Below are positions 55,070-63,159 of a stretch of DNA of 64,000 bases, piece by piece. Within the stretch, counting starts at the first letter, position 1, and each line of letters begins with the position of its first letter. This stretch comes from Streptomyces sp. Go-475. Lineage in GTDB: Bacteria; Actinomycetota; Actinomycetes; Streptomycetales; Streptomycetaceae. The DNA lies in the NCBI RefSeq assembly GCF_003330845.1, contig NZ_CP026121.1, positions 8,165,501 to 8,229,500 of the forward strand, read 5' to 3'. The position numbers were made by a program, and so were the translations under genes. Under the pieces are notes generated by a model. It did not search any database. It saw nothing but the letters and a program-made list of their open reading frames with translations, and was not told the origin of the DNA.

Positions 55070-56155
55070 ATGCGCAAGACGACCCTCCGCCGCAGCTGCG
55101 CGGCGCTCGCCACCGCCACCTCCCTCGCCCTGGCGCTCACCGCCTGTGGCGGCGGCACCACCAAGAAGGACGTCGCCAACGAGGGCGGGTCCGCCGCCAC
55201 CGCCGGCAAGGCCGACCCGAACGCCGAGCTGAAGAAGGGGCTGACCGTCGGCTTCCTGCCGAAGCAGGTCAACAACCCGTACTTCACCACCGCCGACAAG
55301 GGCGGCGAGAAGGCCCTGGCCGAACTGGGCTCGAAGTACAAGGAGGTCGGGCCGTCCAGCGCGACCGACACCGCCGGGCAGGTCTCCTACGTCAACACGC
55401 TCACCCAGCAGCAGGTCGACGCGATGGCCGTGTCCGCCCAGGACCCGGGCGCCCTGTGCACCGCGCTCAAGCAGGCCATGAAGAACGGCATCAAGGTCGT
55501 CACCTACGACTCCGACACCACCCCCGACTGCCGCAACGCCTTCGTCTCGCAGGCCTCCGCCGAGGACCTGGGCCGCACCGAGGTGCAGCTGCTCGCCAAG
55601 CAGATCGGCTACAAGGGCGAGATCGCGATCCTGTCGGCCGCGCAGACCGCGACGAACCAGAACACCTGGATCGACTTCATGAAGGACGAGCTGAAGAAGC
55701 CCGAGTACAAGAACATGAAGCTGGTGAAGGTCGCGTACGGCAACGACGACGCCCAGCAGTCCTTCCAGCAGACCCAGGGCCTGCTCCAGGAGTACCCGAA
55801 CCTGAAGGGGATCATCTCCCCGACCACCGTCGGCATCAAGGCCGCCGCCCAGTACCTGTCGGGCTCCAAGTACAAGGGCAAGGTCAAGCTGACGGGCCTC
55901 GGCACCCCGAACGACATGCGCAAGTACGTCAAGAACGGCACCGTCGAGGCGTTCGAGCTGTGGGACCCGGCGAAGCTCGGCGAGCTGGCCGCGCGGACGG
56001 CCGTCGCGCTGTCCTCGGGGCAGATCACCGGCAAGGAGGGCGAGACCTTCAAGGCCGGCTCCATGGGCGAGTACACGATCGGCAAGGACGGCGTGATCAG
56101 CCTCGGCAAGCCGACCGTGTTCGACGCCAAGAACATCGACCAGTTCAACTTCTAG
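55070..56155 (+). CDS. rhaS: Rhamnose-binding lipoprotein
   Basis: This 361-residue protein has a lipoprotein signal with lipobox LTAC (Cys26) and a periplasmic-binding type 1 (RbsB-like) fold: VGFLPKQVNNPYFTTADKGG, MAVSAQDPGALCTALKQAM and KVVTYDSDTTPDCRNAFVSQ. It captures the sugar outside the membrane. The mutarotase gene follows after 17 bases with GGAGGA. Confidence 0.92.
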   Translation: MRKTTLRRSCAALATATSLALALTACGGGTTKKDVANEGGSAATAGKADPNAELKKGLTVGFLPKQVNNPYFTTADKGGEKALAELGSKYKEVGPSSATDTAGQVSYVNTLTQQQVDAMAVSAQDPGALCTALKQAMKNGIKVVTYDSDTTPDCRNAFVSQASAEDLGRTEVQLLAKQIGYKGEIAILSAAQTATNQNTWIDFMKDELKKPEYKNMKLVKVAYGNDDAQQSFQQTQGLLQEYPNLKGIISPTTVGIKAAAQYLSGSKYKGKVKLTGLGTPNDMRKYVKNGTVEAFELWDPAKLGELAARTAVALSSGQITGKEGETFKAGSMGEYTIGKDGVISLGKPTVFDAKNIDQFNF

Positions 56156-56172
56156 TCCCCGGAGGACTGTTG

Positions 56173-56493
56173 ATGCAGCGCGTGTGCTTCCTGCTGAAGG
56201 TCCGGGCGGACCGCCTCGACGAGTACCGCGAGCGGCACGCCGCCGTGTGGCCCGAGATGCTCGACGCCCTGAAGGCGACCGGCTGGCACAACTACTCGCT
56301 CTTCCTGCGCGAGGACGGACTGCTCGTCGGCTACCTCGAGACCGAGGACTTCGCCGCGGCCCAGGCCCGCATGGAAGCCACCGACGTCAACGCCCGCTGG
56401 CAGGCGGAGATGGCGCCGTTCTTCGAGTCGCTGGACGGCGCCCGACCCGACGAGGCCATGAAACCGCTCACGGAAGTGTTCCACCTCGCCTGA
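56173..56493 (+). CDS. rhaM: L-rhamnose mutarotase
   Basis: This 106-residue ferredoxin-like-fold protein matches RhaM/RhaU: VCFLLKVRADRLDEYRERHA, VWPEMLDALKATGWHNYSLF and a Trp at TDVNARWQAEMAPFF. It interconverts alpha- and beta-L-rhamnose so that the isomerase gets its preferred anomer. GGAGGA sits seven bases before ATG. Confidence 0.94.
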   Translation: MQRVCFLLKVRADRLDEYRERHAAVWPEMLDALKATGWHNYSLFLREDGLLVGYLETEDFAAAQARMEATDVNARWQAEMAPFFESLDGARPDEAMKPLTEVFHLA

Positions 56494-56510
56494 ACGATGG
56501 AGTTCATGAG

Positions 56511-57935
56511 ATGCACAGACGTACGTTGCTGGCCGCCGCCCTCGCGGGTGCGGTGGTGACCCCCGCCCTGGCCTCCGGCACCGCCCGGGCCGCCGACCCC
56601 GGCCCCTCGGTCACCCGGACCGGCACCACCACGCTCGACAACCAGGCCCTCTTCTTCGTGTCGTACGACGGGCTGGTCAACAACAACTCGTTCCAGAAGA
56701 ACGGCCTGCTGACCTACAAGGGCTACCAGTACGCCGTCTGGTACACCGCCGACCGCAACGCCGTCGTCGGCCGCCGCCCCCTCGGGGCGAGCACCTGGGC
56801 GACCGTGAAGGTCGGCCACACCCTGCGCTACAACGACTCCCACAACGTCATCTCCATGGGCGTCTCCCGGGTCGACGGCCGGCTGCACCTCAACATGGAC
56901 TCCCACAGCGACGGCTTCACCTACGTCAAGTCCGTCGCCGGGCTGATGGACAACCCGGCGGGGCTGAGCTGGACCGCCAGCCGCTTCGGCGCGCCCCAGT
57001 CGACGCTCGACGGCCTCGCACTGACCTCGCAGTTCACCTACCCCCAGTTCATCGCCACGCCGGAGGGCAGGCTCCAGCTCAGCTACCGCGTCGCCGTCTC
57101 CGGCAACGGCCGCAACGCCCTCGCCGAGTACGACGGCACCCGGTGGACCAACCTGGGGGAGTGGTCCAGCTCCACCGGCACGTACACCAGCGAGCACGGC
57201 TCCTCGACCGCCCGCAACATGTACCTGCACGGCATCGACTACGACCGGAACGGCCGGCTGCACTCCTTCTTCACCTGGCGCGAGCAGAACGGCGCCGTGA
57301 TGTGCAGCAGCGGCGGCATCACCAACCACGACACCGGCTACGTCTACTCCGACGACCGCGGCCGCACCTGGCGCAACAACGCCGGCACCGTCGTCGGCAC
57401 CACCGGCGGCTCCGACAAGGTCTCCGTGACCGACGCCGGCCTGGTCGTCGACCCGCTCAACCCGGACCACTCCCTGATGAACCAGGAGAGCCAGTTCACC
57501 GACTCCGCGGGCCGGCCGCACGCGATCATCTCCTACGTGCCCGGCCGCTTCGGCCAGTGCACCACGAACTACGTGGCCGACCGCACCGCCAACGGACGCG
57601 CCTTCCACGTCCGCAAGAACGCCTCGGGCACCTGGCAGAAGACCGAGATACCGGTCCCGCTGGGCTCCAGCCAGCGCACCAAGCTGATCCTGGACAAGTA
57701 CGACAACGCCTACGCGATCTTCCCCTTCGGGCGGATCGCCGCCGCCTCGGCGGCCTCCGGGCACACCGACTGGAAGATCCTCTTCGACGGCAGCGGTCTC
57801 AACGCCTTCGGCGAGGTCGTCATCGACGAGACCCGGGTCGCGCAGGACGGCGTGCTGTCCTTCATGTACCAGGAGAAGTCCAGCGGCACGACGCCCTCGG
57901 CGCTGCGCGTCGTCGACTTCCGGCTGCCCGCCTGA
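56511..57935 (+). CDS. Secreted BNR_4-type beta-propeller protein, probable L-rhamnose-alpha-1,4-D-glucuronate lyase
   Basis: This 474-residue protein has a Tat-like signal (MHRRTLLAAALAGAVVTPAL) and a BNR_4-type seven-bladed propeller: FFVSYDGLVNNNSFQKNGLL, YQYAVWYTADRNAVVGRR, YNDSHNVISMGVSRVDGRLH, MDSHSDGFTY, FTYPQFI and MYLHGIDYDRNGRLHSFFTW. BNR_4 proteins include rhamnosyl-glucuronate lyases (PL42) and GH145 enzymes that attack terminal rhamnose on glucuronic acid in gum arabic-type polymers. Placement directly after rhamnose mutarotase makes that role likely. The active-site His cannot be confirmed by eye. Confidence 0.82.
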   Translation: MHRRTLLAAALAGAVVTPALASGTARAADPGPSVTRTGTTTLDNQALFFVSYDGLVNNNSFQKNGLLTYKGYQYAVWYTADRNAVVGRRPLGASTWATVKVGHTLRYNDSHNVISMGVSRVDGRLHLNMDSHSDGFTYVKSVAGLMDNPAGLSWTASRFGAPQSTLDGLALTSQFTYPQFIATPEGRLQLSYRVAVSGNGRNALAEYDGTRWTNLGEWSSSTGTYTSEHGSSTARNMYLHGIDYDRNGRLHSFFTWREQNGAVMCSSGGITNHDTGYVYSDDRGRTWRNNAGTVVGTTGGSDKVSVTDAGLVVDPLNPDHSLMNQESQFTDSAGRPHAIISYVPGRFGQCTTNYVADRTANGRAFHVRKNASGTWQKTEIPVPLGSSQRTKLILDKYDNAYAIFPFGRIAAASAASGHTDWKILFDGSGLNAFGEVVIDETRVAQDGVLSFMYQEKSSGTTPSALRVVDFRLPA

Positions 57936-57948
57936 CCGCGACCGGTTC

Positions 57949-57984
57949 CCGGGGCGGCGTGCCGGTAATGTGAAGCCGCCCCGG
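57949..57984 (+). terminator. Hairpin after the lyase gene
   Basis: CCGGGGCGGC (57949-57958) pairs with GCCGCCCCGG (57975-57984) across a 16-base loop, 14 bases after the stop codon. It probably ends the transport/lyase operon before the LacI gene. Confidence 0.55.
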
Positions 57985-58033
57985 CCGCCGCCCCCACGCC
58001 GCCCCCTCGTCTCCCTCTGGAGGTCCCTGCCCG

Positions 58034-59059
58034 ATGGCCCAGTCGGTGGGTATCAAGGACGTCGCCCGCGCCGCCGGAGTCTCCGTCGGCACGGTGTCGA
58101 ACGTGATCAACCGCCCGGACACGGTCGCCACCGAGACCCGGGCCCGCGTGCTGTCCGCGATAGACCGGCTCGGCTACGTCCGCAGCGAGTCCGCGCGCCA
58201 GCTGCGCGCCGGCCGCAGCCGCATCATGGGGCTGCTCGTCCTCGACATGGGCAACCCCTTCTTCGTCGACGTCGCGCGCGGCGCCGAGCGCGCCGCCCGC
58301 CAGGCCGGGCTCGGCGTGATGGTCTGCAACAGCGCCCAGAACCCCGGCGAGGAGGCCGAGTACCTGTCGCTCTTCGCCGAGCAGCGCGTACGGGGCGTGC
58401 TGCTCACCCCGGCCGACGCGACCGGCCGCAACATCGAGGCGTTCCGCCGGCACGGCATCCCGTTCGTCCTGGTCGACCGCGTCGCCGAGGGCACCACCGA
58501 GTGCTCCGTCTCCGTCGACGACGTGGCGGGCGGCGCCCTCGCGGTCCGCCACCTCGTCGACGCCGGGCACCGCTCCCTGGCCTACGTCAGCGGCCCGCCC
58601 GGCCTCAACCAGGTCCGCGACCGGCGCACCGGCGCCCTCGAAGCGCTCGCCGAGGCCGGGCTCGGCCCCGACGCCCTGCGCGAGCTGCCCACCGAGCGGC
58701 TGGACGTCGCCGCCGGCCGGGACGCCGGGGCCCGTCTCCTCGGCCTCGCCGACCGGCCCACCGCCGTGTTCTGCGCCAACGACCTGCTCGCCCTCGGCGT
58801 GCTCCAGGCCATGTACGCGGCCGGGGTGCGCGTCCCCGACGACCTCGCCATCGTCGGCTACGACGACATCGAGTTCGCGGCCGCCGCGGCCGTCCCGCTC
58901 ACCTCCGTACGGCAGCCCGCCGTCACCATGGGCGCCATGGCCGCCGACCTGCTCCTGGAGGAGACGGAGGAGGAGGGCACCGCGCGCCCGCACGAGCACC
59001 GGCGGGTCGTCCTCCAGCCCGAACTGGTGGTCCGCCGCTCCAGCCTGGCCGCCCGCTGA
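58034..59059 (+). CDS. LacI-family transcriptional regulator, probable rhamnose repressor
   Basis: This 341-residue protein has the LacI helix-turn-helix and hinge (GIKDVARAAGVSVGTVSNVI, RLGYVRSESARQLRAGRSR) and a periplasmic-binding-like effector domain (GLLVLDMGNPFFVDVARGAE, FCANDLLALGVLQAMYAAGV, IVGYDDIEFAAAAAVPLTSV). Its position at the end of the rhamnose locus and the two LacI-like palindromes at 51264-51446 make it the likely regulator of both rhamnose operons. Confidence 0.92.
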   Translation: MAQSVGIKDVARAAGVSVGTVSNVINRPDTVATETRARVLSAIDRLGYVRSESARQLRAGRSRIMGLLVLDMGNPFFVDVARGAERAARQAGLGVMVCNSAQNPGEEAEYLSLFAEQRVRGVLLTPADATGRNIEAFRRHGIPFVLVDRVAEGTTECSVSVDDVAGGALAVRHLVDAGHRSLAYVSGPPGLNQVRDRRTGALEALAEAGLGPDALRELPTERLDVAAGRDAGARLLGLADRPTAVFCANDLLALGVLQAMYAAGVRVPDDLAIVGYDDIEFAAAAAVPLTSVRQPAVTMGAMAADLLLEETEEEGTARPHEHRRVVLQPELVVRRSSLAAR

Positions 59060-59168
59060 CCCTGAACCGCCGTTCAGCACGACGTCATGATCCGAAGCGC
59101 CTCCGCCCGGACGTGCCCTGTGATGAACTGGGACGCGGTCCGACCATCCGCCCGTCCCGGGAGCCCCG

Positions 59169-60470
59169 TTGACGCTCAGCTACCGCCAGCCCGGAGTCGT
59201 CCTCACCGACCGCCGCTTCACCGCCCCCCTCGATCACGACCACCCCGGGGGCGAGACGATCGAGCTGTACGCCCGCGAGGTCGTCGCGACCGACAAGGCG
59301 CACCAGGACCTGCCGTGGCTGCTCTACCTCCAGGGCGGGCCCGGCTTCGGCGCGGACCGCTCCGTCGGCCGGCCCGGCTGGCTGGGCCGGGCCCTGAAGG
59401 AGTACCGCGTCCTCCTCCTCGACCAGCGCGGCACCGGCCACTCCACGCCCGCCACCCGCCAGACGCTCCCGCTGCGCGGCGGCCCCGCCGAACAGGCCGA
59501 CTACCTCACGCACTTCCGCGCCGACTCCATCGTCCGCGACTGCGAGGCCATCCGCGCCGAGGTCACCGGCGGCGCGCCCTGGACCGTCCTCGGCCAGAGC
59601 TTCGGCGGCTTCTGCCTGACCACCTACCTGTCCCTCGCGCCCGAGGGCCTGGCCACCGCCGTCATCACCGGCGGACTGCCTTCCCTGGACGCCCACGCGG
59701 ACGACGTCTACCGGGCCGCCTTCCCGCGCGTCGAACGCAAGGTCACCGCCCACTACGCCCGCTACCCGCAGGACGTCGAGCGCGCCCGCCGGATCGCCGA
59801 CCACCTCCTCACGCACGACGTGGTCCTGCCGAACGGCTACCGGCTCACCGCCGAGGCATTCCAGTCCCTGGGCATCGTCCTCGGCACCGGCGACGGCACC
59901 CACCGCCTCCACTACCTCCTGGAGGACGCCTTCGTCCGCACCCCGAACGGCCACACCCTCTCCGACGCCTTCCAGGAGCAGGTGCAGGGCATGCTGTCCT
60001 ACGCCCGCCACCCGCTGTACGCCCTGATCCACGAGTCGATCTACGGCCAGGACGACCGGCCCACCGCCTGGTCGGCCGAGCGGGTCCGCGCCGAGTTCCC
60101 GCGGTTCGACGCCGCCAAGGCCCTCGCGGGCGACGAGCCGCTGCTGTTCACCGGCGAATCGATCCACCCCTGGATGTTCGACTGCGACCCCGCCCTGCGC
60201 CCCCTGCGCGAGACCGCCGACCTGCTCGCCGCCCGCACCGACTGGACGCCGCTGTACGACCCGGCCCGGCTCGCCGCCAACCAGGTGCCGGTCGTCGCGG
60301 CCGTCTACCACGACGACATGTACGTCGACACGGCCCATTCCCTGCGCACCGCCCGCACCATCCGCGGGCTGCGCACCTGGATCACGGACGAGTTCGAACA
60401 CGACGGCATCCGCACCGGCGGCCCCCGGGTCCTCGACCGGCTCCTGGCGATGGCGCGGGACGAGGCGTGA
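59169..60470 (+). CDS. Alpha/beta hydrolase, proline iminopeptidase-like (S33)
   Basis: This 433-residue protein has the S33 aminopeptidase pattern: oxyanion region YLQGGPGFGADR, LLLDQRGTGHST, nucleophile VLGQSFGGFC (Ser about 140) and a late Asp/His region (VYHDDMYVD, EFEHDGI). The size fits proline iminopeptidases. The start is TTG with GGGAG seven bases upstream. It cleaves N-terminal proline or a similar peptide in the cytoplasm. Confidence 0.88.
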   Translation: MTLSYRQPGVVLTDRRFTAPLDHDHPGGETIELYAREVVATDKAHQDLPWLLYLQGGPGFGADRSVGRPGWLGRALKEYRVLLLDQRGTGHSTPATRQTLPLRGGPAEQADYLTHFRADSIVRDCEAIRAEVTGGAPWTVLGQSFGGFCLTTYLSLAPEGLATAVITGGLPSLDAHADDVYRAAFPRVERKVTAHYARYPQDVERARRIADHLLTHDVVLPNGYRLTAEAFQSLGIVLGTGDGTHRLHYLLEDAFVRTPNGHTLSDAFQEQVQGMLSYARHPLYALIHESIYGQDDRPTAWSAERVRAEFPRFDAAKALAGDEPLLFTGESIHPWMFDCDPALRPLRETADLLAARTDWTPLYDPARLAANQVPVVAAVYHDDMYVDTAHSLRTARTIRGLRTWITDEFEHDGIRTGGPRVLDRLLAMARDEA

Positions 60471-60498
60471 GCCGGGCGGCGGGGACTAATCTGCGGAC

Positions 60499-61242
60499 AT
60501 GACCGAGCCGACGAGCACTCAACTCCGCCCCATGCCGGCCGACTGGCGGCGCGCCCTCGCGGTCGTGGCGCACCCCGACGACCTCGAGTACGGCTGCTCC
60601 GCGGCGATCGCGGCCTGGACCGACGAGGGCCGCGAGATCGCCTACGTCCTCGCCACCCGCGGCGAGGCGGGCATCGACACGCTCGCACCCGAGCAGTGCG
60701 GCCCGCTGCGCGAGCGGGAGCAGCGGGCGAGCGCGGCGGTGGTCGGCGTGACCGAGGTGGAGTTCCTCGACCACAAGGACGGCGTCATCGAGTACGGCAC
60801 CGCCCTGCGCCGCGACATCGCCGCCGCGATCCGCCGCCACCGGCCCGAGCTGGTCATCACGCTCAACCACCGCGACACCTGGGGCGGCGTCGCCTGGAAC
60901 ACCCCGGACCACGTCGCCGTCGGCCGGGCCACCCTCGACGCGGCCGGCGACGCCGGCAACCGCTGGATCTTCCCGGAACTCGTCGAGCAGGGCCTCGAAC
61001 CCTGGGACGGCGTGCGCTGGATCGCCGTCGCCGGCTCCAGCACCCCCACGCACGCCGTGGACGCGACGCCCGGACTGGAGCGCGCGGTGCGGTCCCTGCT
61101 CGAACACCGCACCTACATCGAGGCGCTGACCGATGAGGACCCGGAGGCGTACGTCCGCGACTTCCTGACGCACCACGCCGAGACGACGGGGGAGCGGTTC
61201 GGGGGCCGGCCCGCGGTGGCGTTCGAAGTGTTCGGCAGATGA
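60499..61242 (+). CDS. PIG-L family deacetylase
   Basis: This 247-residue zinc deacetylase has AVVAHPDDLEYGCSAAIAAW (zinc His-Pro-Asp-Asp, about 23-42), REQRASAAVVGV and DHVAVGRATLDA (third ligand). The family includes MshB and Mca of mycothiol metabolism and other LmbE proteins. ATG start about 28 bp after the peptidase gene. Its substrate is not determined. Confidence 0.88.
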   Translation: MTEPTSTQLRPMPADWRRALAVVAHPDDLEYGCSAAIAAWTDEGREIAYVLATRGEAGIDTLAPEQCGPLREREQRASAAVVGVTEVEFLDHKDGVIEYGTALRRDIAAAIRRHRPELVITLNHRDTWGGVAWNTPDHVAVGRATLDAAGDAGNRWIFPELVEQGLEPWDGVRWIAVAGSSTPTHAVDATPGLERAVRSLLEHRTYIEALTDEDPEAYVRDFLTHHAETTGERFGGRPAVAFEVFGR

Positions 61243-61262
61243 CGCGGACGACGGGGGAGACC

Positions 61263-62183
61263 ATGACAGGCAGCGAGGAACTGGCCGGCCGGTTCGAGGA
61301 GCACCGGGGGCGGCTGAGGGCGGTCGCGTACCGCATGCTCGGCTCACTGGCGGATGCGGAGGACGCCGTCCAGGAGACCTGGCTGAAGCTCAGCCGCACC
61401 GACCCGGACGACATCCAGAACCTCGGCGGCTGGCTGACCACCGTGACCGGCCGGGTCTGCCTGGACCTGCTGCGCTCACGCGCCGCCCGCCGCGAGGATC
61501 CGCTGGGCGACACGCACGACACCTGGGACACGTTCGTCCCGGACCCCGTGCTCCGCCCCCTGTCCCACATCGACCCGGCCGAGGAGGTGCTCCAGGCCGA
61601 CTCCGTGGGCCTGGCGCTGCTCGTCGTGCTGGAGAACCTGGCGCCGGACGAGCGGCTCGCGTTCGTGCTGCACGACATGTTCGCCGTGCCGTTCGACGAC
61701 ATCGCGCCGATCGTGGAACGCGGCCCGGCCGCGACCCGGCAGCTGGCGAGCCGGGCCCGGCGCCGGGTGCGTGGCGCCACCCCGGCGACGGAACCGGACC
61801 TCGGCCGGCAGAAGGAGGTTCTCGACGCCTTCCTGGCCGCCTCGCGCGGCGGGGACTTCGAGGCGCTGCTCGCACTCCTGCACCCGGACGTGGTGCTGCG
61901 GGCCGACTCGGGCGAACTGGTGCGCGGCGCGGCCGTGTCCAAGCTCGTCCAGGGGGCGAAGGCGGTGGCGGAGCAGGCGCTCATGTTCGCCCGGTTCGCC
62001 CAGTCCGCGGAGCTGGTCCTGGTCAACGGCTCGGTCGGGGTCGTCAACGCGCCCGGGGGACGCGTGCAGTCGGTCATGGGCGTCACGATCGTCGACGGCC
62101 GGATCACCGGGATGTACATCCTGGCCGACCCCGAGCGTCTGGAGCGCCTCGAGCGCGTGGAGGCGCCACCGGCTCATCGGTGA
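61263..62183 (+). CDS. ECF41-type sigma factor with SnoaL-like C-terminal domain (SigJ-like)
   Basis: This 306-residue protein has sigma region 2 (RAVAYRMLGSLADAEDAVQE, TWLKLSR), region 4 (LAPDERLAFVLHDMFAVPFD then RGPAATRQLASRARRRV) and a C-terminal SnoaL/NTF2-like domain (EVLDAFLAASRGGDFEALLA, LLHPDVVLRAD). This is the ECF41 layout in which the extension replaces an anti-sigma. ATG 61263 has GGGGGAG upstream; an ATG at 61239 overlaps the deacetylase stop. A typical ECF41 partner carboxymuconolactone decarboxylase gene is not seen next to it. Confidence 0.9.
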   Translation: MTGSEELAGRFEEHRGRLRAVAYRMLGSLADAEDAVQETWLKLSRTDPDDIQNLGGWLTTVTGRVCLDLLRSRAARREDPLGDTHDTWDTFVPDPVLRPLSHIDPAEEVLQADSVGLALLVVLENLAPDERLAFVLHDMFAVPFDDIAPIVERGPAATRQLASRARRRVRGATPATEPDLGRQKEVLDAFLAASRGGDFEALLALLHPDVVLRADSGELVRGAAVSKLVQGAKAVAEQALMFARFAQSAELVLVNGSVGVVNAPGGRVQSVMGVTIVDGRITGMYILADPERLERLERVEAPPAHR

Positions 62184-62208
62184 GTTGTCGTTCCGTATGC
62201 TGAACGCC

Positions 62209-63039
62209 ATGCGAGATCACCACGCCGCGCGAGCGGAACTGCGCGGCGACTGTGCCCGGTGCTTCGGCCTCTGCTGCGTCGCCCTGCCGTTCACGGCCTC
62301 GGCCGACTTCGCGGTCGACAAGGCCGCCGGCACACCCTGCCGCGACCTCCAGGACGACCACCGCTGCGGCATCCACGCCAAGCTGAGGCAGAAAGGTTTC
62401 ACCGGCTGCACGGTCTACGACTGCTTCGGCGCCGGGCAGCGGGTCTCGCAGGTCACCTTCGGCGGGCAGGACTGGCGGACGGGGACGCCCGGCCACTCCC
62501 GCCGCATGTTCGACGTGTTCCCGGTCGTCCGGCAGCTGCACGAGCTGCTCTGGTACCTCACCGAGGCGCTCGCCCTGCCGGCGGCCCGCCTCGTCCACGC
62601 CGAGCTGCGCGAGGCCCTGGAGAAGACGGAGGGCCTGACCGGCGGGACCCCCGAGGAGCTCGCCGAACTGGATGTGGCCGCCCACCGCCAGGAGGTCAAC
62701 GTCCTGCTGCTGAGGACCAGCGAGCTGGTCCGGGCCGGCATCAAGGGGCGCAAGAAGGACCGTCGGGGCGCGGACCTCATCGGCGCCCGCCTCAAGGGCG
62801 CCGACCTGCGCGGCGCCAGCCTCCGCGGCGCCTACCTCATCGCCGCCGACCTCACCGGCGCGGACCTCAGGGACGCCGACTTCATCGGCGCCGACCTGCG
62901 CGACGCGGACCTCACCGACGCCGACCTGACCGGGGCGTTCTTCCTCACCCAGCCGCAGCTCAACGCGGCGCGTGGCAGCGCCGGTACCCGGCTGCCGGAG
63001 TCAGTCACCCACCCCGGGCACTGGACAGCGCGGCTCTGA
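62209..63039 (+). CDS. Pentapeptide-repeat protein with Cys-rich N-terminus
   Basis: This 276-residue protein has an N-terminal cysteine cluster (CARCFGLCC, then CRDL, RCGIH, GCTVYDC; about 16-70), a helical middle region and about nine pentapeptide repeats of A(D/N)LxG type (ADLIGARLKGADLRGASLRG and onwards, about 185-245). The cluster could bind zinc or Fe-S. Pentapeptide repeats form beta-helices and can mimic DNA, but function varies. ATG 62209 is used; an in-frame ATG at 62197 is an alternative. Confidence 0.82.
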   Translation: MRDHHAARAELRGDCARCFGLCCVALPFTASADFAVDKAAGTPCRDLQDDHRCGIHAKLRQKGFTGCTVYDCFGAGQRVSQVTFGGQDWRTGTPGHSRRMFDVFPVVRQLHELLWYLTEALALPAARLVHAELREALEKTEGLTGGTPEELAELDVAAHRQEVNVLLLRTSELVRAGIKGRKKDRRGADLIGARLKGADLRGASLRGAYLIAADLTGADLRDADFIGADLRDADLTDADLTGAFFLTQPQLNAARGSAGTRLPESVTHPGHWTARL

Positions 63040-63159
63040 GACCGGCCGGTTCCCGGGTCAGGCACTTGCCACGGGTTCTGGACGGCGTGCGGCTCTGAGG
63101 CTGATCGGTTCCCACCGTCAGGCATCCGCCCCGGGTACGGGACAGCGCGGCTCCGGGGC
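63023..63159 (+). repeat. Three imperfect tandem repeats of 57-60 bp
   Basis: GGACAGCGCGGCTCTGAG-like units start at 63023, 63080 and 63140 and each is followed by a CGGTTCCC...GTCAGGCA stretch (third copy truncated). The first copy contains the pentapeptide gene stop and the last contains the P450 C-terminus, so the array spans both gene ends. Confidence 0.6.
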
